NCBI GenBank assembly: GCA_035651755.1
Contig: DASRFA010000050.1
Location: 62,001 to 126,000 of the forward strand
Source: DASRFA01 sp035651755
GTDB lineage: Bacteria > Desulfobacterota > Binatia > UBA12015
Direction of reading: 5' to 3'
DNA length: 64,000 bases
Made by a program: the position numbers and the translations under genes. The notes beneath the pieces are model-generated. The model ran no database searches. It was given only the letters and a program-made list of their open reading frames with translations, and was not told where the DNA came from. Positions 8,566 through 15,585 of the stretch are shown one piece after another. Within the stretch, counting starts at the first letter, position 1. Each line of letters opens with the position of its first letter.

Positions 8566-9267
8566 TTGCGGCTCGTGACCACGCTCGAGCCGCTCGCCCC
8601 CGACCTCTGGGTCGCCTCCCGGCCGCTTCCGATCGCCGTTGGCGACGTCGGCTGCCGCATGACGGTCGTCCGCCTCGCCGACGGCGGCCTCTGGCTGCAC
8701 TCGCCGGTCGCGATCGACGCGGCCCTCCGCGACGCGGTCGCGGCGCTCGGCCCGGTGCGCTTCCTCGTCGCGCCGAACAAGGTCCACTCGCTCTTCTTCG
8801 AGGCGGCGGCCGCCGCCTGGCCCGACGCGCTCCGCTTCGGGGCGCCGGGGCTCGCGGAGAAGCGACCGCAGCTCGCCTTCCACGCGACCCTGGGTGACGA
8901 CGCGCCGCCCGAGTGGCGCGGGCAGATCGATCAGCGCGTCGTCCGGGGGGCACCGGTCATGAACGAGGTCGCGTTCCTCCACCGCGCCTCGCGCACCCTC
9001 GTGCTGACCGACCTCGCGTTCAACGTGCCCGCCGGCAGGACTTCGGGCGCGCGGCTCTTCTACTGGCTCGTCGGGGCCGCCGGCCGCTTCGGCCCCCATC
9101 GCGTCGTCCGGCTCGGGATGCGCGATCGGCGCGCCGTGCGGCGTTCCGTGGATGCGATCCTCGCATGGGACTTCGACCGTGTGGTCGTTTCACACGGCGA
9201 GGTGCTGGCGAGCGGCGGGCGCGCCGCGATGGCTCGGGCGTTCGCGTTCCTCCCGCCGGCCGCTTGA
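8566..9267 (+). CDS. DUF4336 domain protein
   Basis: A 233-residue protein of the DUF4336 family, whose fold resembles metallo-beta-lactamases. It begins with TTLEPLAPDLWVASRPLP and has the family segments RFLVAPNKVHSLF, LVLTDLAFNVPA and VVVSHGEVL. The usual metal-binding HxHxDH of true metallo-beta-lactamases is not visible. In this family an N-K-x-H-x-x-F segment stands at the corresponding place. The start is TTG at 8566 or GTG at 8575. It is divergent from the dipeptidase gene with about 85 bases between. Function is unknown. Confidence 0.75.
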   Translation: MRLVTTLEPLAPDLWVASRPLPIAVGDVGCRMTVVRLADGGLWLHSPVAIDAALRDAVAALGPVRFLVAPNKVHSLFFEAAAAAWPDALRFGAPGLAEKRPQLAFHATLGDDAPPEWRGQIDQRVVRGAPVMNEVAFLHRASRTLVLTDLAFNVPAGRTSGARLFYWLVGAAGRFGPHRVVRLGMRDRRAVRRSVDAILAWDFDRVVVSHGEVLASGGRAAMARAFAFLPPAA

Positions 9268-9576
9268 CGCTTGCGATGGGGGCGGGCCGTTGCCGATCGC
9301 CAGCCGCTCGCAGCGCTCGGCGAGCTCGCGGAGCGGCAGCCGGGGCCCGGCCGACTCGACGAGCGCGACGAGGCTCCCGAGCGGCGATGCCGGCTCCACG
9401 GACGCGGAGGACCAGCAGCGCCGGAGCGCCCGCAAGACGGCCGCGACCTCACGCTCGGCCGCGCGTCGGTCGGCGAGCTCCTCCGCGAGCCGATCGAGGA
9501 GCGCGAGCAAGGTCGGACGCGCGCGCGCCTGCAAGGCCGAGCGCTCGAGGCGCTCGTGGAAATCCATCGCCTGCAT
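9190..9576 (-). CDS. Small hypothetical protein, helical
   Basis: A 128-residue frame beginning at an ATG and reading with the strong third-position GC bias of the genome over its first 95 residues. These are helical and rich in Leu, Arg and Glu (for example ALLDRLAEELADRRAAER). The last 26 residues run antisense over the 3' end of the DUF4336 gene and look less natural. I do not recognise a family. The stretch 9268-9648 otherwise holds no gene, which favours this call. A competing frame on the other strand is less convincing. Confidence 0.4.
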   Translation of the reverse strand: MQAMDFHERLERSALQARARPTLLALLDRLAEELADRRAAEREVAAVLRALRRCWSSASVEPASPLGSLVALVESAGPRLPLRELAERCERLAIGNGPPPSQASSGRREERERPSHRGAPAARQHLAV

Positions 9577-9648
9577 GCCCAGCGTTCCTAGCGCCGGTAG
9601 GTGACGGCCTGATGACGCGGCGATGATCGTTGGCGGACCGAATGCGCT

Positions 9649-10626
9649 TCAGAGCCAGCCGCTCTTCTTGAAGCGCCAGTAGAGCAAGCCGCACGCGACG
9701 AGCGTCGCGCCGACGATCGGCGGGGACCCACCGAGGAAGTGCGCGCCCGGCAGCCAGTCGACGTTCATCCCATAGACGCCCGCGACGACCGTCGGGATCG
9801 CGAGGATGGCGGCCCACGCCGCCAGCATCTGCATCGTCTCGTTCTGCTTGACGGAGATGAGAGCGAGGCTCGCCTCGAGCGCCGAGTGCACGGTCTCGCG
9901 GAGCTGCTCGAGCGACTCGTTGATGCGCACGAGATGGTCGTACACGTCGCGGAAGTAGGGTCGGATGTCGTCGCTCACGAGCTTCAGGTCGGCGCGCGTC
10001 TGGCGCGCGAGTACCTCGAGGAGCGGCGTCACCACCCGTTTGAACCGGCCGAGCTCGCGCCGGACCTGGTAGACCCGGCGCGTGAAGCGCGGGTTCGGGT
10101 CGTCCCGGAACAACCGGTCCTCGAGGTCCTCCACGGTCCCCTCGAGCTGGTCGAACACCGGAAAGTAGTTGTCGACCATGAAGTCGAGAACCGCGTAGAG
10201 CGCGTAGCTCGGTCCCTTGCGCAGGAGGTGCGGGACGGACTCGGCGCGCGCCCGCACCTCGGCGTAAGGCGCGGACGGGCCGTGCCGCACGGTGACGAAG
10301 TAGTTCGACCCGACGAACATGTCGGTCTCGCCGTACTCGACCTTCTTGTTCTGCTCGTTCCAGCGCGCCGTCCGGACGACGATGAAGAGCGACTGCCCGT
10401 ACTCCTCGATCTTCGGCCGCTGATGTGCGCGGAGCGCGTCCTCGACTGCGAGGTCGTGCAGGTGGAACACCTTCTGCACCTTGCGCAGGAGCTCCGGCGT
10501 CGGCTCGTGGATGCCGACCCAGACGAAGTTCCCCTCGGCGCACTCGAAGTCCTCGAGCTCGTCGACGTTCAGCTCGCGGTCGAGCTGTCCGTCGGCGTAG
10601 AGGCCGCACTTCACCACCTCGCTCAT
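9649..10626 (-). CDS. corA: CorA family magnesium/cobalt transporter
   Basis: A 325-residue channel of the CorA family, which moves Mg2+ or Co2+ across the inner membrane as a pentamer. The signature YGMN lies near the C-terminus between the two transmembrane helices, in the segment VVAGVYGMNVDWLPG. The large N-terminal cytosolic domain and long stalk helix are present, and the C-terminus ends after the second helix with basic residues (FKKSGWL). Its start codon overlaps the leuA stop codon as ATGA (10623-10626), so it is likely translated by coupling and co-transcribed with leuA under the upstream leucine attenuator. That link is by position only. Confidence 0.93.
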   Translation of the reverse strand: MSEVVKCGLYADGQLDRELNVDELEDFECAEGNFVWVGIHEPTPELLRKVQKVFHLHDLAVEDALRAHQRPKIEEYGQSLFIVVRTARWNEQNKKVEYGETDMFVGSNYFVTVRHGPSAPYAEVRARAESVPHLLRKGPSYALYAVLDFMVDNYFPVFDQLEGTVEDLEDRLFRDDPNPRFTRRVYQVRRELGRFKRVVTPLLEVLARQTRADLKLVSDDIRPYFRDVYDHLVRINESLEQLRETVHSALEASLALISVKQNETMQMLAAWAAILAIPTVVAGVYGMNVDWLPGAHFLGGSPPIVGATLVACGLLYWRFKKSGWL

Positions 10627-12374
10627 GCACCGTCCGCCGTCGGCATGGCTTCGCCGGCGGCGACCTTAGCAGGCTCGGGCGCTCGAGCGGAGCCGAGCGC
10701 GCAGCCGTGCGCGTGCGCGCGATTCAGCGCGCTCACGACCGCCTCGAGCGACGCCGTCACGATGCTCGGGTCGCGGCCGGCGCCCCACACGCGGCCCCCG
10801 TCCTCCGTCGCGATCTCGACGTACGCGATCGCGACCGCCGAAGCGCCGCCGGACGCCGCATGCTCGTGGAAGTCGGTCACTCGGACGTCGACGCCGACGC
10901 CGGCCTGGAGGGCGCGCGCGAACGCGTCGATCGGGCCGTTGCCGGTCCCGGCGATCCGCCGGCGCTCGTCGGCGACCGCGACGTCGGCGCGCACCTTCCA
11001 GACGCCCGGAGCGCGTGCGTCCTCGCCGACCTCGTGCGCGACGATCGCGAGCGGGCCGGCCGCGGCCAGGTACTCGCGCTCGAATGCGGCGCGCACGGCC
11101 GCGCTCGTGACCTCCTCGCCCGTCCCGTCGGCGATCTCCTGCACGACCCGCCCGAACTCGATCTGGAGCCGCCGCGGCAGGACGAAGCCGTGGTCCTCCT
11201 CCATCACCCACGCGACGCCGCCCTTGCCCGACTGGCTGTTCACGCGGATCACCGCCTCGTAGGTGCGGCCGACGTCCGCGGGATCGATCGGCAGGTACGG
11301 CACGTCCCAGACGCCGTCGGGATCCGCGCGCCGGGCCGCCATGCCCTTCTTGATCGCGTCCTGGTGCGAGCCGGAGAACGCGGTGTAGACGAGCTCGCCC
11401 GCCCAGGGATGGCGCGGGTGGATCGGCAGCCGGTTGCACGCCGAGACCACGCGCGCGATCGCATCGACGTCCGAGACGTCGATGCCGGGGTCGATGCCCT
11501 GCGTATAGAGGTTCAGCGCCAGCGTGACGACGTCGACGTTGCCGGTGCGCTCGCCGTTCCCGAAGAGCGTCCCCTCGACGCGCTCGGCGCCCGCCATCAC
11601 CGCGAGCTCGGCGGCCGCGACCGCCGTGCCGCGATCGTTGTGGGGATGGATGCTCAGCACGATCGCGTCGCGGCGCGAGATCGTGCGGCCGAACCACTCG
11701 ATCTGGTCGGCGTAGACGTTCGGCGTCGCCATCTCGACCGTCGCCGGCAGGTTCAGGATCATCTTGCGATCGGGCGTCGGCTGCCAGACGTCCATGACCG
11801 CCTCGCAGATCTCGACGGCGTAATCGAGCTCGGTGCCCGTGAAGCTCTCGGGCGAGTACTCGAGGACGACCTCGGTCTCCGGCATCTCGTCCGCCAGATC
11901 GCGGATCCGGCGCGCGGCGTTCACCGCGAGAGCGGTCACGCCCGCGCGATCCATGCCGAAGACGACACGGCGCTGCACGCAGGACGTCGAGTTGTACAGG
12001 TGGACGATCACGCGCCGGGCGCCGCGGATCGCGTCGAACGTCGGGACGATCAGGTCCTCGCGCGCGGCGGTCAGCACCTGGATCGTGACGTCGTCCGGGA
12101 TGCGGCGCTCTTCGACCAGCGCCCGCACGAACTCGAACTCGGTCTCCGATGCGCTCGGATAGCCGACCTCGATCTCGCGGAACCCCATGCCGACCACGAG
12201 GTCGAAGAAGCGCATCTTCCGATCGACGCCCATCGGCTCGACGAGCGCCTGGTTGCCGTCGCGCAGGTCGACGCTGCACCAGATCGGGGCTTGCTCGATC
12301 ACGCGGCTCGGCCAGCGCCGGTCGGGCAGCGCGACCGTGGGATAGGGCCGGTACTTCCCTTTCGCGGGTCTCAT
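10623..12374 (-). CDS. leuA: 2-isopropylmalate synthase, long (type 2) form
   Basis: A 583-residue enzyme that condenses acetyl-CoA with 2-oxoisovalerate, the first committed step of leucine synthesis. The HMGL-like barrel carries LRDGNQALVEPM near the N-terminus, the metal-binding HPHNDRG and FGNGERTGN. The C-terminal LeuA dimer domain, which binds leucine for feedback inhibition, includes TGNGPIDAFARAL and ends at about residue 560. Length and N-terminal extension fit the actinobacterial/fungal-like form. A GGAG site lies six bases before the ATG. Upstream is a leader peptide and a terminator, so expression is likely controlled by leucine supply. corA follows with a four-base overlap. Confidence 0.96.
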   Translation of the reverse strand: MRPAKGKYRPYPTVALPDRRWPSRVIEQAPIWCSVDLRDGNQALVEPMGVDRKMRFFDLVVGMGFREIEVGYPSASETEFEFVRALVEERRIPDDVTIQVLTAAREDLIVPTFDAIRGARRVIVHLYNSTSCVQRRVVFGMDRAGVTALAVNAARRIRDLADEMPETEVVLEYSPESFTGTELDYAVEICEAVMDVWQPTPDRKMILNLPATVEMATPNVYADQIEWFGRTISRRDAIVLSIHPHNDRGTAVAAAELAVMAGAERVEGTLFGNGERTGNVDVVTLALNLYTQGIDPGIDVSDVDAIARVVSACNRLPIHPRHPWAGELVYTAFSGSHQDAIKKGMAARRADPDGVWDVPYLPIDPADVGRTYEAVIRVNSQSGKGGVAWVMEEDHGFVLPRRLQIEFGRVVQEIADGTGEEVTSAAVRAAFEREYLAAAGPLAIVAHEVGEDARAPGVWKVRADVAVADERRRIAGTGNGPIDAFARALQAGVGVDVRVTDFHEHAASGGASAVAIAYVEIATEDGGRVWGAGRDPSIVTASLEAVVSALNRAHAHGCALGSARAPEPAKVAAGEAMPTADGA

Positions 12375-12475
12375 CGTCGTCTCCTTTCGTCTCGCCGTCT
12401 CGTCTCGTCAGAGACGCGAGGCCCGATCCGCCGTGGACCGGCCGAAGGAGGCGACGCCGAGAAGCGCCGGGGGCC

Positions 12476-12516
12476 AGAAACAGAAAACCCCCTCCGGCCG
12501 GATCGGCGGGAGAGGG
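12476..12516 (-). terminator. Attenuator terminator before leuA
   Basis: On the minus strand, arms CCCTCTCC (12509-12516) and GGAGGGGG (12488-12495) form an eight-pair stem with one G-T pair, followed directly by TTTTCTGTTTCT (12487-12476). This is an intrinsic terminator placed about 100 bases before the leuA ATG, inside the transcript. Its position between a Leu-rich leader peptide and leuA marks it as an attenuator rather than the end of a gene. Confidence 0.8.
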
Positions 12517-12566
12517 CTTCGCGTCGCTCTATTCTTCGGGGCTACGCGCGACGAGCCTCTCCCGCC
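12505..12566 (-). promoter_or_regulatory. Antiterminator pairing of the leucine attenuator
   Basis: The RNA segment GGCGGGAGAGG (12566-12556), inside the end of the leader peptide gene, is a perfect 11-base complement of CCTCTCCCGCC (12515-12505), which is the 5' arm of the terminator. The two pairings exclude each other. A small competing hairpin CCTGC/GCAGG (12581-12577 with 12570-12566) overlaps the last Leu codons. A ribosome stalled on Leu codons would leave the 12556-12566 arm free. A ribosome reaching the TAG at 12544-12542 would cover it. Inferred from base pairing only. Confidence 0.75.
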
Positions 12567-12619
12567 CTGCGAAGGAGCAGGCCGAGGAGGCCGAGCCGGG
12601 TGATCGCGCGCGTTGCCAC
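12542..12619 (-). CDS. leuL: leu operon leader peptide
   Basis: A 25-codon frame with six Leu codons out of eight in the middle (RLGLLGLLLR, codons CTC, CTC, CTC, CTG, CTC, CTT at 12595-12572) and a TAG stop. The start is most likely the GTG at 12619 (VATRAITRLGLL), although no strong ribosome site is visible. The peptide itself has no job. Its translation reads the supply of charged tRNA-Leu, as in the enterobacterial leu leader. It overlaps the antiterminator arm and lies just before the terminator and leuA. Confidence 0.75.
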   Translation of the reverse strand: MATRAITRLGLLGLLLRRAGEARRA

Positions 12620-12735
12620 GATGGGGCGTCGATATGGGACCGGCGCCGACGAGTCAAGCGGTTTCCGTCGCGACCGCGTCGCTCTAGACTCATCCGACCG
12701 CCGGGGAGCCGGCCCGGCGCGTAGCCGGAGGGCGA

Positions 12736-13860
12736 TTGCAGGCAGACCGACGCAAGCCGATTCGGGACGTGAGGCCGCGATCGCGCGAGGCGGCGGCGCG
12801 CGCCGCGCAGCGCCGCGCGGCGTTCTGGGTCGCGCTCCTCGTCGGCCTCGGCATCCTCCTCTGGCTGCTGGGGTCGATCCTCCTGCCGTTCGTGCTCGGC
12901 ATGGCGATCGCCTACTTCCTGAGCCCTCTCATCCAGCAGCTCGAGCAGCGGGGCATCTCCCGCACGATCGCCGCCGGCGGGCTCGTCGTCGGCTTCATCG
13001 TCGTCACGGGCGTCGCGCTCGTCTTCCTGGTTCCGCTCGTCGTGGAGCAGGTGACCGCGCTCGTGCAGCGCCTGCCCGACCTCGTGGCCTGGTTGCGCCA
13101 GTCGCTCCTGCCGATCGTCGCCCGGTTCGCCGGACGCTTCGGGCTCCGCATCGCGCCGGTGGTCTCGCAGCCGTCGCCCGAGATGGTGCAGCGGGTCGCG
13201 GGATTCGTGAGCGGGCTCGCGACGGGCCTCCTGAGCGGGGGCCTCGCGCTCGTGAACGCGCTCGCGCTCCTCGCGATCACACCCGTGGTCGCGTTCTACC
13301 TCCTGCGCGACTGGCCGAAGATCGTGCGCGACGTCGATTCGTGGCTCCCGCGCGACCACGCCGACACGATCCGCGAGCAGATGCGCGCGATCGACGGCGT
13401 GCTCGCCGGCTTCGCGCGCGGTGCCGCGCTCGTCTGCCTGGTGCTGGGGGCGTTCTACGCGGTCGCGCTGACGCTCGCCGGGCTCGAGTTCGGGCTCCTG
13501 ATCGGGCTCGCCGCGGGAGCGATCTCGTTCATCCCGTATCTCGGGGTGATCGTCGGCTTCACGACGTCGGTCGGCGTCGCGCTGTATCAGTTCTGGGGCG
13601 ACTGGGGGTGGATCGCCCTGGTCGCGGGCATCTTCGTCGCCGGTCAGATCCTCCAGGACTACTTCTTGACGCCGCGTCTCGTCGGCGAGAAGGTCGGTCT
13701 GCACCCGCTCTGGGTCATCTTCGGCGTGCTCGCCGGCGGCGTGCTGTTCGGATTCGTCGGCGTCCTGCTCGCGGTGCCGGCGTGCGCGGTGATCGGCGTC
13801 GTCGTCCGCTTCGCGATCGCGCGCTACAAGGACTCGGAGGTCTACCTCGGCGAGGAGTGA
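12736..13860 (+). CDS. AI-2E family (PerM-like) transporter
   Basis: A 374-residue inner-membrane protein of the AI-2E transporter family (UPF0118). Two hydrophobic helices follow the basic N-terminus (about 28-50 and 60-85). A soluble helical stretch (about 110-155) comes next, and the C-terminal half has five or more membrane segments with typical motifs such as AGAISFIPYLGVIVG and LVGEKVGLHPLWVIFGVLAGG. Family members export autoinducer-2 or act as sodium/proton antiporters. The substrate here is unknown. The start is TTG at 12736. It is divergent from the leuA leader with about 115 bases between, which must hold both promoters. Confidence 0.9.
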   Translation: MQADRRKPIRDVRPRSREAAARAAQRRAAFWVALLVGLGILLWLLGSILLPFVLGMAIAYFLSPLIQQLEQRGISRTIAAGGLVVGFIVVTGVALVFLVPLVVEQVTALVQRLPDLVAWLRQSLLPIVARFAGRFGLRIAPVVSQPSPEMVQRVAGFVSGLATGLLSGGLALVNALALLAITPVVAFYLLRDWPKIVRDVDSWLPRDHADTIREQMRAIDGVLAGFARGAALVCLVLGAFYAVALTLAGLEFGLLIGLAAGAISFIPYLGVIVGFTTSVGVALYQFWGDWGWIALVAGIFVAGQILQDYFLTPRLVGEKVGLHPLWVIFGVLAGGVLFGFVGVLLAVPACAVIGVVVRFAIARYKDSEVYLGEE

Positions 13861-13884
13861 CGGCGGCGCTCGCCCGCGAACCGG

Positions 13885-15042
13885 CTATTGTCCCGGTACG
13901 CCGTCCGTGCCGGGCTTGAAGCGGAAGATCTGGTACGGCGCGTGCGCGTCGACGTTCGAGCGCGGCTGGAAGATCACCTCCTGCAGCGAGCTGCACGTGA
14001 AGTAGAGCCAGCCGCCCGGTCCGAAGCTGAAGCCGTCGGGCCAGCGGATGCGATCGCTCTTGAGGAGCGTCTTCAGCTCCCCCTGGCGGTCGAGGCGATG
14101 GATCGCGTCGTGCTCCATGTCGCTCAGGTACACCTGGTCCTGCGCGTCGATCGTGATGCCGTCGCTCATCGGCTTCTCCGCGAAGACCTCGATGCGATGG
14201 GAGAGGTCGTCGTTCGAGAGCGACTCGTCGTCGAGGTCGCGCGCTCGGATGCGGTAGAGGAGGGTCGACGTGACGGGCGCGAAGTAGAGCCACTCGCCGC
14301 GCTTGTCGAGCGCGATCGAGTCGACGTTCGGGCGCACCGTGAACACGCCGAGCACGACCATGTCGCGGCCGCGGACGCGCGTGACGTACGGCATCGCCTG
14401 CACCGCCGGGTGCGCTTCGAGGAGCCGGCGCGCGCGGCGGCGCTCGACGTCGTAGGTCACGATCGCGCCGCGGTTCCGGAAGATGCTCGCGTCCGCGATG
14501 TAGATGCGGTTCGCGTCGGGCGAGATCTGGCAGTCGTTCAGCATCGATCCGAGGCCCGCGACGTCGCTCGGGAACTCGAACTCGTGCACGAGGCGGTTCG
14601 TCGCGAGGTCGAACGCGAGGAGCTTCGGCGCGCCCGCGCCGTGGCGGGCGTAGTCGAGGACCCAGAGGCGATCCTTCGCGTCGATGCGGAGCGCGAGCGG
14701 GGTGTCGAAGGACGGGCCGTCGTCGCGCGGCTTCTGCGAGGCGGCGTCGGGGTACGGCACCGGCTTGCCGTCGACGAGCTCGGCGACCTTCACGTCCGGG
14801 CCCGCCTCGGGATGGAACGTGAAGAAGACGCGCCCCGATCGCGACACCGCGACGTTCCCGGGCGGCAGCGGAAGGTCGGCGACCGTCTCGAGCGCCGACT
14901 CCGGCAGCGCGGGATCGGTCGTCCAGCGGTCCTCGAGGTGCGAGCCGCCGCCGTGGCGCAGGCGCACCACGAGCAGGAACATCGCGGCGACGGCGGCGAT
15001 CGCGAGCAGGACGCGTCCGAGGATTGTGAGAGCGCGCTTCAT
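13885..15042 (-). CDS. Yellow/MRJP-like (major royal jelly protein family) beta-propeller, exported
   Basis: A 385-residue protein with an N-terminal signal anchor (about residues 5-25) followed by a six-bladed propeller of the MRJP/Yellow family. Diagnostic segments are LNDCQISPDANRIYIAD, VDSIALDKRGEWLYFAPV, SDGITIDAQDQVYLSD and WPDGFSFGPGGWLYFT. These correspond to the family's LND, D-G-x-A-L, and late S-D motifs. In insects the family is tied to pigmentation or ligand binding. Bacterial homologs are of unknown function but likely bind small ligands in the periplasm. The ATG at 15042 is chosen because it places the signal at the N-terminus. It is convergent with the AI-2E gene. Confidence 0.8.
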   Translation of the reverse strand: MKRALTILGRVLLAIAAVAAMFLLVVRLRHGGGSHLEDRWTTDPALPESALETVADLPLPPGNVAVSRSGRVFFTFHPEAGPDVKVAELVDGKPVPYPDAASQKPRDDGPSFDTPLALRIDAKDRLWVLDYARHGAGAPKLLAFDLATNRLVHEFEFPSDVAGLGSMLNDCQISPDANRIYIADASIFRNRGAIVTYDVERRRARRLLEAHPAVQAMPYVTRVRGRDMVVLGVFTVRPNVDSIALDKRGEWLYFAPVTSTLLYRIRARDLDDESLSNDDLSHRIEVFAEKPMSDGITIDAQDQVYLSDMEHDAIHRLDRQGELKTLLKSDRIRWPDGFSFGPGGWLYFTCSSLQEVIFQPRSNVDAHAPYQIFRFKPGTDGVPGQ

Positions 15043-15119
15043 CGCTCCTCCGGCCGACGCACGTGGCGCCGGGTGCGCGACCCTTGCATCCCTCGGCGGT
15101 CGCGGACAAGACTCGCCGG

Positions 15120-15578
15120 ATGACGCATCACCCAGGCGAGCGCCGTCGGTCGGCTCTGGCCGTCGCGCTGATCCTCGCGCTCTCCACTCTCCCCGCGTGC
15201 TCGTTCGTCGACAGCTCCGCGAGCATCTCGCAGTCGATCGGCGCGAGCTTCGCATCGAGCTCGGCGAGCTCGCGCAGCTCCTCTCCGGGCGACGACCAGA
15301 CCGCCTACAAGAACGACGTCCGCGACTACACCTACGCGTACGTGCGCTCGACGAAGAGCGCCGGGGACTTCGAACGCGGCCTCGCCGGGGTCGCGGAGAA
15401 GCACGGCATCTCGAACTGGCAGAGCGACCAGACGACCTGGGTCGGGATCGGCGAAGGGCTCGCGAAGGCGCGCGTCAACCATACCGAGCTCGAGGTGTTC
15501 AAGAAGAACCTCGCCGACTCGGACCCCGATCACATGACCGACATCCAGCGCGGCTACGACGCGTACCGGCCGGCCTGA
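15120..15578 (+). CDS. Putative lipoprotein
   Basis: A 152-residue protein with a lipoprotein signal ending in LSTLPAC and a Ser-rich spacer (about residues 35-60). A soluble domain of about 90 residues then includes DDQTAYKNDVRDYTYAYV and ends DIQRGYDAYRPA. This matches a family of small deltaproteobacterial putative lipoproteins that I recognise only loosely. The next gene begins seven bases after its stop, so the two are likely co-transcribed. It is divergent from the MRJP-like gene with about 77 bases between. Function unknown. Confidence 0.65.
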   Translation: MTHHPGERRRSALAVALILALSTLPACSFVDSSASISQSIGASFASSSASSRSSSPGDDQTAYKNDVRDYTYAYVRSTKSAGDFERGLAGVAEKHGISNWQSDQTTWVGIGEGLAKARVNHTELEVFKKNLADSDPDHMTDIQRGYDAYRPA

Positions 15579-15585
15579 GGTCGGG

